The position numbers and the translations under genes were made by a program. A stretch of 64,000 bases of DNA, taken from assembly GCF_002208115.1 (NCBI RefSeq), contig NZ_CP020946.1:3410001-3474000 (forward strand), given 5' to 3'. Origin of the DNA: Bdellovibrio bacteriovorus. Lineage in GTDB: Bacteria > Bdellovibrionota > Bdellovibrionia > Bdellovibrionales > Bdellovibrionaceae. Positions 1-9,500 of the stretch are shown here, one piece after another. Under the pieces are notes generated by a model. The model saw only the letters and a program-made list of their open reading frames with translations, was not told the DNA's origin and did not search any database. Position 1 is the stretch's first letter. Each line of letters opens with the position of its first letter.

Positions 1-387
1 ATGAGCAGTAACTATGGTGCCACACCGATTTCCGGAATTGGCGTCAGTGGATACTACTATCTTCGCGGACTGACTTCGGCTTATGAGGTTGCTGACGGAG
101 ACGTCCTGACACAAAAATCGAAACCAGGCATTTTTACTTTTGCCAGCTTCACTCCTGTGAATTTCAATCTCAATAAAATCGACAAAGAAGTACAGTCCAA
201 CTCTTTTGCTCCAAGCTCGACTGTCTATGAATTAATGATTGGTTTCGGGTATGAGTACCCAATTAAACCGAATATGCTTATTTCGGCAGAACTTGCGAAG
301 AGAGATGGAACTCTCTCCGCATTAAGCAAGGAACTCAGCTATTCAGGCTACATGTTCTCTCTTGCCTTTGTGACTTCCTACTACTGA
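1..387 (+). CDS. C-terminal part of an outer-membrane beta-barrel protein (5' end probably outside the window)
   Basis: An open frame runs from base 1 to a TGA at 385-387. The 128 visible residues have alternating polar and hydrophobic stretches rich in Tyr, Phe and Gly, such as SGYYYLRG and MIGFGYEYP. They end in the aromatic strand SLAFVTSYY, as expected for the last strands of an outer-membrane barrel recognised by the BAM machinery. No signal peptide is visible and the frame is open at the window edge, so the ATG at base 1 is probably internal. The last 7 bases overlap the 3' end of the convergent motB gene. The barrel assignment is inference from composition. Confidence 0.55.
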   Translation: MSSNYGATPISGIGVSGYYYLRGLTSAYEVADGDVLTQKSKPGIFTFASFTPVNFNLNKIDKEVQSNSFAPSSTVYELMIGFGYEYPIKPNMLISAELAKRDGTLSALSKELSYSGYMFSLAFVTSYY

Positions 388-1340
388 GTCAGGTCTTTTT
401 GGAACTCTTCCGTCTTCTTCTCTAGTTGACGGATTTGCTTTTCCATACGCTCCAGCTGCTGCTGCTTGCGTTTTTCTTCCTGAGCTGCCTTGTACTTTTC
501 CTGCATCTGCTGATACTTGGCCTGAGCGTTCTTCATTCTTTCCTGAAGTTCCGCTTCACGCTTCTGCTCTTCAACCTCCTTGGCTGTCAGCTTCTTCGTG
601 AATTGTTTCTGCTGCAGTTTGTATGCCGCTTCGGCATCATTCAACGTCAACGTCACAATCACCCGGCGGTTTTCCGCCTTGTTGGCAGCAATGTCAGCGC
701 CCTTTTCATCCTGGTTCGGCTTTAAAGGCCTTGTCTGGCCATAGCCGGTTGCCGACATGATCTTTGAATCCACATAACGCTCTTCAAAGTACCGCAGCAC
801 CGAGCTGGCACGAAGAGCCGAAAGTTCCCAGTTGGATCTGATTGGACCATCAGAGGCAACAAAAGGATCGTTATCCGTATGACCTTCAATGCTGATCTTT
901 TCAACGCCCTTCACCGACTTGATAGCCGCCACCACTTTATTCAGAGTTGGCGCCGCCGCCGGCTTCAGATCAACAGCTCCGGATTCAAACAAAACAGAAC
1001 CGTCAAATTTCAATGCAAGTGTATTCGGGTCATTGCCTCGGGAGATTTCAACCCCCTGCATTTCACCGGAACCCTTTAGAATGTTAACGATCTTCTGCTC
1101 TACAATCATCAGAGAGCTCTGGGACACGTTACCACCAAAATATTTTGCAATCTCTTTGCTGACCAGATCGAATTTATTGCTGTCGAACCGGCTCATGGAA
1201 TACATAAGAACGAAGAATCCAAAAAGCAGGGTCATCATATCCGCATAGCTGACCAGCCAGTTGGATTCGTCATGAGCCGCATTGTGCGTGTGCGGCTCCT
1301 CATGAGGTTTTCTTCTTCTATGACCTGAACTGCCACTCAT
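381..1340 (-). CDS. motB: Flagellar motor stator protein MotB
   Basis: MotB pairs with MotA as the ion-conducting, peptidoglycan-anchored stator of the flagellar motor. Residues 1-26 are cytoplasmic and rich in His and Arg. Residues 27-50 form the single membrane helix with the signature SYADMMTLLFGFFVLMYSMS, in which Asp34 corresponds to the ion-binding aspartate of MotB. Residues of about 105-240 form the OmpA-like peptidoglycan-binding domain (ISIEGHTDNDPF, GYGQTRPL, NRRVIVTL). The last 75 or so residues are an extended charged Lys/Glu/Gln helix, longer than in enteric MotB. The start lies 2 bases after the motA stop, so the two are co-transcribed. PomB is the alternative name if the motor uses sodium; the coupling ion cannot be read here. 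Confidence 0.93.
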   Translation of the reverse strand: MSGSSGHRRRKPHEEPHTHNAAHDESNWLVSYADMMTLLFGFFVLMYSMSRFDSNKFDLVSKEIAKYFGGNVSQSSLMIVEQKIVNILKGSGEMQGVEISRGNDPNTLALKFDGSVLFESGAVDLKPAAAPTLNKVVAAIKSVKGVEKISIEGHTDNDPFVASDGPIRSNWELSALRASSVLRYFEERYVDSKIMSATGYGQTRPLKPNQDEKGADIAANKAENRRVIVTLTLNDAEAAYKLQQKQFTKKLTAKEVEEQKREAELQERMKNAQAKYQQMQEKYKAAQEEKRKQQQLERMEKQIRQLEKKTEEFQKDLTQ

Positions 1341-1342
1341 AA

Positions 1343-2143
1343 TTAAGCCGCCTTACTTTGAACCGGTGCAGATGAATCTTCACGTTGATGCGGAGGTAAG
1401 AAGGACTGAAGATACTCTTTGATAAAGACCGGATGTTTTTTTGCCTGTACCAGCAAAACGCCCTCTTTAATGATCTCCCGAAGAGTCAGATCCGCCTGAG
1501 AAACCGTTTGCAGCTTTTCGCTCAATGGAATCAAAACAAGGTTGGCCACGGCCAAACCGTAGAAAGTTGCCACCAGAGCGACTGCCATCGCGGGACCGAT
1601 ACGATCCTGAGCTCCCGGCTCGCCCAATGTTTCAAGCAAACCAATCATACCCAAGGTCGCACCCAAAAGACCGAATGCCGGCGGGAAACGAGCCATGGTC
1701 TGCCATACTTTGGTTTCCTCTTCGTCACGTTTTCTTTTTCCGCGCAATGCATTCGAAAGAACATCATCAAGCTCTTCCTGATTGAATCCATAGTCAGCCA
1801 GAAGTTTCACGCCGTCCTTCAGAAATGGATGCGCATTGGGTCTTAAAGCCTGAGTGATGGAACGGCTGTCTTTACGATAGGCCTCAGAGATCTCAACAAT
1901 GTTTTCGATAGCACCAAGATAGTCGATACGCTCACGACCCAGCACTTTACGAATGATGATCTTAGCAGCGCCAGCCAGGCTTCTGAAGTTGAAGCTCAAC
2001 AATGCCACTGTGATCGTACCACCCACAACCAGGACAACTGCATGCACATTGGCAAAAACGATTGGATTCTTGGTGGAATCAAGGATTGAGTAAACTGCAA
2101 TCCCCACCGCTGCAAGAATTCCCAATAAACCCGCTAAATTCAT
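1343..2143 (-). CDS. motA: Flagellar motor stator protein MotA
   Basis: The 266-residue inner-membrane protein has the MotA architecture. Two hydrophobic segments lie near the N-terminus (about 1-22 and 28-52), followed by a charged cytoplasmic loop containing GKRKRDEEE, then two segments at about 150-175 and 182-205 with the conserved prolines in MARFPPAFGLLGATLGMIGL and ALVATFYGLAVANLVLIPL. With MotB it forms the stator that converts ion flow into rotation. The gene has a good ribosome site (GGAGG, 6 bases before ATG) and is preceded by a FliA-type promoter at 2170-2196. B. bacteriovorus is known to carry several motAB pairs; which one this is cannot be told here. Confidence 0.93.
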   Translation of the reverse strand: MNLAGLLGILAAVGIAVYSILDSTKNPIVFANVHAVVLVVGGTITVALLSFNFRSLAGAAKIIIRKVLGRERIDYLGAIENIVEISEAYRKDSRSITQALRPNAHPFLKDGVKLLADYGFNQEELDDVLSNALRGKRKRDEEETKVWQTMARFPPAFGLLGATLGMIGLLETLGEPGAQDRIGPAMAVALVATFYGLAVANLVLIPLSEKLQTVSQADLTLREIIKEGVLLVQAKKHPVFIKEYLQSFLPPHQREDSSAPVQSKAA

Positions 2144-2169
2144 AAAACCTCCGGTTTTCTACATTAGTC

Positions 2170-2196
2170 TTATCGACCGGCGGCAAGAGTCCTTTA
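2170..2196 (-). promoter_or_regulatory. Sigma-28 (FliA) promoter of motAB
   Basis: Read on the minus strand, TAAAGGAC (2196-2189) is followed after exactly 11 bases by GTCGATAA (2177-2170). The flagellar sigma-28 consensus is TAAAGTTT-N11-GCCGATAA, so the invariant TAAAG, the spacing and seven of eight -10 positions fit. The -10 element ends 26 bases before the motA ATG, leaving a short leader that holds the GGAGG ribosome site. This places motAB in the late flagellar class, together with filament genes. Confidence 0.8.
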
Positions 2197-2304
2197 CTGA
2201 CCCTAGGTGTAGATTTGGTAATTTCTCGCGTTTTGCTTCTACATCTGCACTCGGCTCATAATATACTGAAAGGGGTGTATTGCGCCTTTTACAGAGGGGA
2301 ATAA

Positions 2305-2715
2305 ATGACTGAGATTATTCTTTATTCATGCCTGGGAATCTTTCTGATTGAGATGTGTCTGATCCTTAAGGAACTCCGACGGATCAATTTCGAAAAACGC
2401 TCCCAATCAACGATCAAAGAGCTTCAAGAGCAAAAAGACAAGCTCAACCAAAGACTGAATCAGGCTCTGTCTGACGTGGAAGGCATCAATCACCTTTGGA
2501 ATCAGTCAATCATGTCAGAACAAAAGCTGAGAAAAGAGCTTGAAGTCACCAAAGTTCAGATGGTTTATCTGGCCCAAAAGGTGGTCAAGGCACAAGAGCC
2601 TGTTCTGGAAGCTGAAGAGGCTGAAACTGACAAAAAGTCCTATTGGGAAAAGAGCTCCGGAGAAGCCATGCGAGTACGCTATCCAATGACGGAAAAAACA
2701 ATGGATTTCGTTTAG
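2305..2715 (+). CDS. Small membrane-anchored coiled-coil protein, unknown function
   Basis: This 136-residue protein opens with one hydrophobic segment (residues 3-21, IILYSCLGIFLIEMCLIL). A long charged helix of about residues 22-105, rich in Lys, Glu, Gln and Leu in heptad-like spacing, follows (ELQEQKDKLNQRLNQAL), predicting a coiled coil facing the cytoplasm. The acidic C-terminal part contains EAEEAETDKKSYWEK. The ATG at 2305 is preceded by AGAGGGG, a good ribosome site. The gene stands alone and is divergent from motA. I do not recognise a family. Confidence 0.7.
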   Translation: MTEIILYSCLGIFLIEMCLILKELRRINFEKRSQSTIKELQEQKDKLNQRLNQALSDVEGINHLWNQSIMSEQKLRKELEVTKVQMVYLAQKVVKAQEPVLEAEEAETDKKSYWEKSSGEAMRVRYPMTEKTMDFV

Positions 2716-2720
2716 TAACA

Positions 2721-2755
2721 AAAAAAACCCGGGCTGACATGCACCGGGTTTTTTA
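2721..2755. terminator. Bidirectional intrinsic terminator
   Basis: An A-tract and the arm ACCCGG are answered by CCGGGT and a T-tract, giving a GC stem flanked by A and T runs on both sides. It lies between convergent genes: the coiled-coil gene ending at 2715 and the six-gene minus-strand run ending at 2762. It can terminate both. Confidence 0.8.
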
Positions 2756-2761
2756 TTTTTC

Positions 2762-3994
2762 TTAATCACACTTGATGACTTTATAACTGACATCATCCTT
2801 GTTCATTACGAACAAATGCCGCCCACCAGGCATTGGCTCCCATAAAAACTTTTCCTTTGCCGGAGGAAGTTTAAAGCCGACGGAATACCTGACAACCTGA
2901 TTGGGTTCAATCAGGCGGGAAACATAGCTCCTTCTCCAGAAGATGTTCTCGCGGGCCTCTTCCGCCAACCACAAGTCTTTTTCCACCAGATTTCCGTCTT
3001 CATCGGTGACTCGCTTGAAGTCCACTGGCTTCAAAGTCTCATACTTTCGCGAACTGTCCAGACTCCCATCCACTAAAGGGGAAAACTGCCAGCGCTCACC
3101 GGCATCCAGCATTCCGCTGATTCTATGGCCGAAAAAGTTTTTACCAGCGACCATAAAGGAACCAAAGAATTCCACCGGCAAACTGACTGTGGATGGCTTT
3201 AATGAAAGCTCTTTGGCATCACTTTGATAAACTGAAATCTCTGGTTTATCTCCGGAGGTGTAAGCGATCACCTGTCTGGAAATACGCACCCGGGCTTTGC
3301 TATTTCCCTGCAATTCGGAACATTGACTGTACGTCAGTGCATTCGCACCACCCACCGTCAGTATGGAATCCGGCGTTTGAGCTCCCCCTCGAGGCACGAG
3401 ACCTTTCATGGTGAAAACATCGTAGAACCCAAGGACACCACCTTGAGTCACCAGCAGATTCTTGTCATTCAACTGCGTCCACTCTGCATCCGGACTCCAA
3501 GGCAGATTACACAAGGCCATGCTGCTTTTGGGTTGAATTTTTTCTTCACTGATCACAACCGGGAAGTACTTTTCCCTGCCTTCATACTCCCCGCGAACAA
3601 CGGCGACATTTCCGAAGGAACCAACAAGTGAAAAATGGTCACCACCACCAGGCAAAAGATCATTGTCAGATGAACTGATCTGTTCAAGATAAGGTGCCAT
3701 TTCCTGAGAGAATCCGATTCTCATCAAGCGCCACTTTTCAGACTTTGAATCCAGACCGCCGAAGTAGTACCGACCATCTGAACTTCTGAACAGGTGGGAC
3801 GCAAAAGACACCGGCTGTCCTTCATACTTCAAATGACCTTCATTTTCGATTTTACATATCAGCGGTGCGGCCTTCTGCGGCATTCCGTCATCCAGAAAAG
3901 TAACAAGTCCCACACCCAGGATCACCACCACCGCCATCAGGGCTGGCATCTTAATCATTAACGGCACTTTGCTATTCTTCACTTTCCTGTCCAT
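2762..3994 (-). CDS. Membrane-anchored extracytoplasmic protein, last gene of the surface-protein run
   Basis: The protein has 410 residues. A short basic N-terminus is followed by one membrane segment (about residues 13-31, IKMPALMAVVVILGVGLVTF), leaving some 375 residues outside the inner membrane. That part is rich in beta-strand patterns with repeated Gly/Asp turns (YYFGGLDSKSEKWRLMRIG, HLFVMNKDDVSYKVIKCD), compatible with a propeller-like fold, but I recognise no named family. The gene starts 15 bases after the stop of the von Willebrand A gene and is followed by the terminator at 2721-2755. It therefore appears to be the last of six co-transcribed genes. Confidence 0.7.
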   Translation of the reverse strand: MDRKVKNSKVPLMIKMPALMAVVVILGVGLVTFLDDGMPQKAAPLICKIENEGHLKYEGQPVSFASHLFRSSDGRYYFGGLDSKSEKWRLMRIGFSQEMAPYLEQISSSDNDLLPGGGDHFSLVGSFGNVAVVRGEYEGREKYFPVVISEEKIQPKSSMALCNLPWSPDAEWTQLNDKNLLVTQGGVLGFYDVFTMKGLVPRGGAQTPDSILTVGGANALTYSQCSELQGNSKARVRISRQVIAYTSGDKPEISVYQSDAKELSLKPSTVSLPVEFFGSFMVAGKNFFGHRISGMLDAGERWQFSPLVDGSLDSSRKYETLKPVDFKRVTDEDGNLVEKDLWLAEEARENIFWRRSYVSRLIEPNQVVRYSVGFKLPPAKEKFLWEPMPGGRHLFVMNKDDVSYKVIKCD

Positions 3995-4009
3995 TTGAAA
4001 GCTTTCCTG

Positions 4010-5416
4010 TTACTTTTTCGGGCTAATACAGCTTACTTTGATAAGTTCCCGTTTTCCGGTGCTGGCAAGTTCCTTAAAGAAGCACTTGTCATCGACCTTG
4101 ACCTGATAAGCGCCGGCTTTAAGAATAAACGGGAAGTTAGTCAGATAGTTCCCTATCAGCCTCTCACCATTGTCGTACAGATACAAGCCTCGCACGATCT
4201 TATCCTCGACAAAGAAGGCCGACGCCTCATTAACGTCATAAATATAGTCACCGTCAGGAATAATCAGATAGTCCTCGACGATCTTTTCAAAGAACGGCTC
4301 GCGGTAAAATCGCATGTTCCACTTTCCAGTGGGCAGGGAAACCCTTTCATCACTGGTGAAGGACTTAACCACCTTCTTTGTCTCGCGATCCAGCAATTGA
4401 ATTTTCATCAGCTTGTTTAAGAAGTTCGCCTTGAAGAATCCATCGCCGACAACACGCAAGGTGACCTTTCTTTTGGGCAACACCGTGAATGTGGCAAAAC
4501 GGTATTTCGGGCGAAGATTCACAATCGCCGTATAGCGCCCCGGAGGCACCTCAATCCCGATCCGCGCCTGGAACTTGCGATAGAGCTCTTTCTCATTCCC
4601 TTCCCTGAACAGAAACACCGTGGCGTCAGGATCCGGGCTGACCACAAAAAGATTCTTGTTGGGATTAAGCATCTTATCAAGTTCGTTCATCTTGTTATCG
4701 AGTTCGCTTTCACTGTCGGCCTGACTCATGTCTCCGATGCACTGAAGTTTCATCAGGGTGTCGGCCTGGTTGGCTAGTCCCAGAGCCACAACAAAAACCT
4801 TCAGATCCGTACCACTGTCCTTGATCTGCTTCATGATTTTGCAGGGATCTTCACCACAGGTTTCCTCACCGTCGGTAAAGAGCACAATTCTTTTCGGGCC
4901 TGCGTAGTGTTTGATGTCATTGTAAGAAGCCTGCAGTGACTTTCCGATCGGGGTCATGCCAACAGGCTCAAGATTCTGCACCGACATCTGAATCTGACCC
5001 AGCTGCGACTGTCCCGGCGTCAGCACCAGTTTGATGTCTTTGCAGTCTTTTTTCCTTTGAGACCCAAAAACCCGCAATCCACTGGAGCTCTTTTCTGTCC
5101 ACTGGGACAGCAGATACTTGGAAAGAATCTTTTTCAGAATGTAAATCTTGGTTTTGTTTCCGGACATTTCCTGACCCATGGAACCGGAGCTGTCTATCAA
5201 AAAAGAAACCAAAGGCGTCTGCTCACTGGACTTCATTTCCTCGGTAAACGCCTCAACCGCATGCTTGGCTTTCACTGCTGCGGGATCAAAATCAAGCTCA
5301 TCGAGCATATCCGATTTTTGCAGGCGAGTTGCACCCGCCGGAACAGTGTCATTGTCAGCATAAGCGTGCCCGGAAATAATCAGAGCAAGCAGCACCCAGA
5401 CATAAAGCATTTTCAT
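4010..5416 (-). CDS. Secreted von Willebrand factor A domain protein with intact MIDAS
   Basis: The protein has 468 residues and a signal peptide (about residues 1-20, ending SGHAYA). A VWA domain covers about 68-250. All three MIDAS elements are visible: DSSGS at 75-79, Thr155 in GMTPIG and Asp182 in VLFTDGEE, so it should bind a divalent metal and ligands as integrin I-domains do. The C-terminal half is beta-rich, with several short repeats of carboxypeptidase-regulatory or Ig-like appearance (PPGRYTAIVNL, LPTGKWNMRFY). No membrane anchor follows the signal peptide, so it is periplasmic or exported. It starts 6 bases after the upstream barrel gene. A surface or complex-assembly role is inferred from the neighbours. 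Confidence 0.85.
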   Translation of the reverse strand: MKMLYVWVLLALIISGHAYADNDTVPAGATRLQKSDMLDELDFDPAAVKAKHAVEAFTEEMKSSEQTPLVSFLIDSSGSMGQEMSGNKTKIYILKKILSKYLLSQWTEKSSSGLRVFGSQRKKDCKDIKLVLTPGQSQLGQIQMSVQNLEPVGMTPIGKSLQASYNDIKHYAGPKRIVLFTDGEETCGEDPCKIMKQIKDSGTDLKVFVVALGLANQADTLMKLQCIGDMSQADSESELDNKMNELDKMLNPNKNLFVVSPDPDATVFLFREGNEKELYRKFQARIGIEVPPGRYTAIVNLRPKYRFATFTVLPKRKVTLRVVGDGFFKANFLNKLMKIQLLDRETKKVVKSFTSDERVSLPTGKWNMRFYREPFFEKIVEDYLIIPDGDYIYDVNEASAFFVEDKIVRGLYLYDNGERLIGNYLTNFPFILKAGAYQVKVDDKCFFKELASTGKRELIKVSCISPKK

Positions 5417-5422
5417 ATCGGC

Positions 5423-6589
5423 CTACCTTGGCTTGAAGAAGCGGCTGACAAAGTCATCCAGACGCGCACCAAACATGATTTTAAAGAAGGTTTGAGACTC
5501 ACCATACGACTGCCCTGGCGGAATATTATAGAATCCGTCAGCGGGATCAACCACTTCGCCGGAGAATGACATGGAATCCTGCCGTACTCCCGCCAGAACA
5601 TCCACCTGCCAGCGTTTCACCCACGGAATCGCCTGAATATGCATCAGTGCTGTCGTTCCAAGCGTGATTTCATAAATCTGCCCTTTGCCCGTACTGCCGC
5701 GGGTAACTCCGCTGTCGCTGAAGGTCACCTCGGGGAAAAGATTTATGTCGGCATAGATACGGTTCCATGACCAGTCAAACCCCTTCGTGGATTTAAACAA
5801 AGGGTCACCCAATAAATAAGTGAATCGGCCACCCAGACCCAAACCCGAAGTTTTTGTACCCAGAACATTTTCGTCATCATTCTCAGTGACGAATTCGCCA
5901 CTTAATGAAATCAGCTTTACCGTAGGTCTTAGCTCTTTCCAAATCGGAAGAAATCTGTAGTGCAGAGCCATTCTCATTTCGGAATAGGACGTCTGCTCCA
6001 GGGTCCTGTTGTAGGATTTCAATGGGATCTTGGCGCCGTATTGATCAAATTCGATTCCAAAGCGCCACAAAAAATCTATGTACCATTCAAAATGGGTGTT
6101 CAGATAGCTGTAGTCGAATGTCTTGAAACCATTGGCTCTGTTTGAAGTCACCGTTGACAGATTTCCATTCAGCAAACCGGTTTGTATCTGAATATATCCT
6201 GGCTCGTACGTCTCGGGATCCGGTTCGGGAAACGGACTGGTGGACTCTGGAGGTGGCTGTTCAACAGCACCAGGAGTCAATCTGGCCAGATTGATAACTC
6301 TATCTTTAGTGGTTGGAATTTTTACGAGCGTTCCCGGCTGAAGTATCAAGACAAGTTTCCCGTCCTGAACAGTTCCCACTGATCCCTGTGCGATGATCTC
6401 GACGTTATCAGCATACAGTCTGACGACTGAAATCAGATCACCAACACGAAGCAGTGGAGTTCTGTCCACAACAAGAATGTCGTTGTCGACTTTAACAATC
6501 GGGACCGAATCTCTTTGTATCAGATTCAGTCCCCATTCCTGCGCATTGCTGAAAAATCCAAGAAGAATTACACAAAGCAGTTTAAGCAT
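5423..6589 (-). CDS. Predicted outer-membrane barrel protein with periplasmic N-terminal domain
   Basis: The protein has 388 residues with a signal peptide of about 16 residues (LLCVILLGFFSNA). Residues of about 17-105 form a small beta-rich domain (VDNDILVVDRTPLLRVGD, GSVGTVQDGKLVLILQPG), followed by a Pro/Glu-rich linker near 110-128. From about 130 on there are amphipathic, aromatic-rich strands typical of an outer-membrane barrel (GYIQIQTGLLNGN, HFEWYIDFLWRFGIEF, FKIMFGARL). The ATG overlaps the stop of the preceding 6.2-kb gene (TAATG), indicating translational coupling. It could be the outer-membrane partner of the giant lipoproteins. Family unknown; the barrel call rests on strand patterns only. 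Confidence 0.65.
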   Translation of the reverse strand: MLKLLCVILLGFFSNAQEWGLNLIQRDSVPIVKVDNDILVVDRTPLLRVGDLISVVRLYADNVEIIAQGSVGTVQDGKLVLILQPGTLVKIPTTKDRVINLARLTPGAVEQPPPESTSPFPEPDPETYEPGYIQIQTGLLNGNLSTVTSNRANGFKTFDYSYLNTHFEWYIDFLWRFGIEFDQYGAKIPLKSYNRTLEQTSYSEMRMALHYRFLPIWKELRPTVKLISLSGEFVTENDDENVLGTKTSGLGLGGRFTYLLGDPLFKSTKGFDWSWNRIYADINLFPEVTFSDSGVTRGSTGKGQIYEITLGTTALMHIQAIPWVKRWQVDVLAGVRQDSMSFSGEVVDPADGFYNIPPGQSYGESQTFFKIMFGARLDDFVSRFFKPR

Positions 6590-9500
6590 TACTTAGCCCG
6601 GTAGATATTTCCTGTGCTGCGGCTGATTAACAAAATCTGACCCGAAGTGTACACCGCGATGCTATCAATAGGGTTCGGGGCAGAGCTTGTGTATATCTTA
6701 TTATTTGTGAGATCCATGGTAAATATCTGATTGGAATCTCTCATAGTCCCTACCAAAGTCCGGTCGGCTGAATTCAACACAAATCTTCGCCCCTGCCCGG
6801 CCACATCAAATGGTGAAGCACTGAGTGTTCCCTTACCGAAGAATTGCAGATCCGAAGCCAACGGCGTGACGCCACTGCCATCTGCGAAGGAGGCGATCTC
6901 GCCAGTACCGGTCAACAGTACATAGACCTTGTTGGTCGTATCATCCAGAACGATGTCTGTAGGGCGTGTGTCCACATCCGCAGCCAGACCATTCCAGATA
7001 TTGAAGCTGCTTACCAATGTCGGAAGATTTCCTGACTTAACCGGATAGACGTTAAAGACATACATCTTGTGCTGTATTGGAGATTCCTGCTGTGTTGCCA
7101 CATACAATCTGTCCAGGTTCGCACTGTAAGCCATGCCGGATATCTTTTCTTTGGCTGCATTGAAGGAATATACCAAACCGCCATTTCCTGGCAGAAGATA
7201 GTCGTAATACAAAGCATCCTGAGCATCACTAGCATAGAAGACATAGTCCCCGAATGAAGCGACGATACGGTTGCCGGATGCACTTGTAGATGTGTACAGC
7301 TGCTTAAAGCAGGTGGCATCGCACTTATTCCCTGAACCCAAAGACAAAGCCGTCAGGTCGCCTCCAGCGATACTGACTGCCTGAGCTGTGGTGCTGTAGG
7401 GTCCAGAGCGACCCGGCTGTGAAACCAGATTGATTTTATAAGCAGAAGCACTGGTTTGCACTACTGCCAGACGTTGCGTACTGAATCCAGACGCCCAAGG
7501 CAATGTTTCATAGAAGTTCCAGACAGAACCTGACTTCAAAGATCCATTCGGAGTTGGAGCCACACCTTTGATACTCAGGAAGTCCCAGACAAAGTTCTTC
7601 AAAGATGAACCGTTTTTATAGCTTCCAGAGAAAATCAAGTGATCCAGATTTCCACTGGCAGAATTTACTGAGTATGGAACCTCATTCAACCAGGTGATGG
7701 ACGATGGCGTAAAGCTGGATGGCGACGCCTTCCTTGCATTGGAAAGATTAAACACGCTTTCCGCAAGAAGATAAACGTTTCGTACACGCGCTGTCCATTC
7801 ACGGGTCGTGACAAAGTTACCGTCTGTCACTTCAACTTTAATTTTTTGAATACCGGCCGTGGTCTGCCCAGTGTTCACCAATGAACCGGCTGAATCATTT
7901 GGCTTATATTTGAATTCAGGTCCTTCATCTTCAGTCAGGACGCCGTTCACATACCAACGATAGAAAAGGGTGTCATTGGCATTTGAATCCGTTGCAGTAA
8001 CCTGGAAGGTACTCTCGGACTTTTCAGTCACCAAAACGGAGTCAGACGCCGGGAAATAGCTATTGATTACCGGGGCCTGCTCTAGAGGTGAATAAGGATC
8101 CTGCACGATTAGATTAAAGTATGTCGTATCAGTCTCGTTGGTCTTGGTGTCTTTAATCTGAATTCTGACCACATGACCTGTGCCACCAGACGGTGTCACA
8201 TCATCGGGAATCTTAGGTGTCCACGTGATCACACCGTTACTGTCCACACACATCCCGTTGGCCACGCCACAGGCCCGTGGCGAATTCAACAATGTATAGG
8301 TTAGTGTATTACCCCGTGAGTTACTGACGATGGTTTTATAAGTAAATGGATAAGTCGCCAGACCACCTGCCGTCTGAGGCATAAAGTGCAGCGGCTGACC
8401 TGCCAGATCGCTTCTTGGACTGATAAAGTATGGCGGAGCTTTTACAATCAAACGTAGAGGAGCCGAACTGACTGTTGGAGTCAGCGCGACGCCATCCCTA
8501 TCCACATCTCCGTTGTCAGTCAAATAAAGCGTCGCCGTATGAGTTCCGATATGCCCACGCTGCGGGCACCACTGAAGACGATAATAGTAGAACCGAACTC
8601 CGGAAGAAGTATTTGTTCCCGTGGACATGATGTAAAGCTTCGGCACGGCAAAGTCAGGATTTACAACGCCATTTTTCACGCAAGTCGCGATCCCAAGATT
8701 TCTGTTATAACTTGGATCAAAAGTGGTGATCTCTTCAGACCAGGTTTTAGATTGCGCATGACATGTCGTCACCCAGGATGAGCTGGTATCCAGCGTCGGA
8801 TGAAGCAAATTTGTGCCATCATTATTTTTACACAACGTCAGCTTGGTCACAAAGGTGCCGCCACCAGGGATATTCATATCCTTGTCGTTCACAAAGAAGT
8901 CTTTATAGAAGTACGTGTCCGCCTCGATAGCCAGCTGATTGTTTGTGGCGATACCGCCAAATGTCGGATATTGATTGGTATTTACGACACGCACTTTAAA
9001 GAACAAGTCCTGTGATTTTGAAATAGCCGGACTGGTGCTGGCATCTGTCGCACGCATCTTCAGAATAATTCCGGCAGCACCTGAAAAAGCCTTTGCATGA
9101 CCGTCGGTGGGCGTCCACTTAAACAATGCCGTCGTACGGCTACCTTTACCTGATGGGTCATCTTCACGTTTATTGATCGTCAGACTGACGTTGACTCCTG
9201 GTGCACCACCATCAGTTCCGTTTTTAAGATCTCGCGTACCAAGCAGTGATACACTGACAGTTTTCAATTCTGTACCGCGATTTGGATCCTTCAGATAGAA
9301 ATAGAAAGATCCTTCTTTACCCTCCTGGAAGGTCCCCATATCGATAGGATTGGCAATGGTCGTTCCAACCCCTGCTGCCAAAGGTGCAAATGAGCTGTCT
9401 GACAAAATCGGAGCCACGTTCTTTTCAACAACCACCAGACTCAGGTTCGTCTGAATAATAGCGGCTGCAGATGTCGATCCACCAGACCAGGATGGATACT

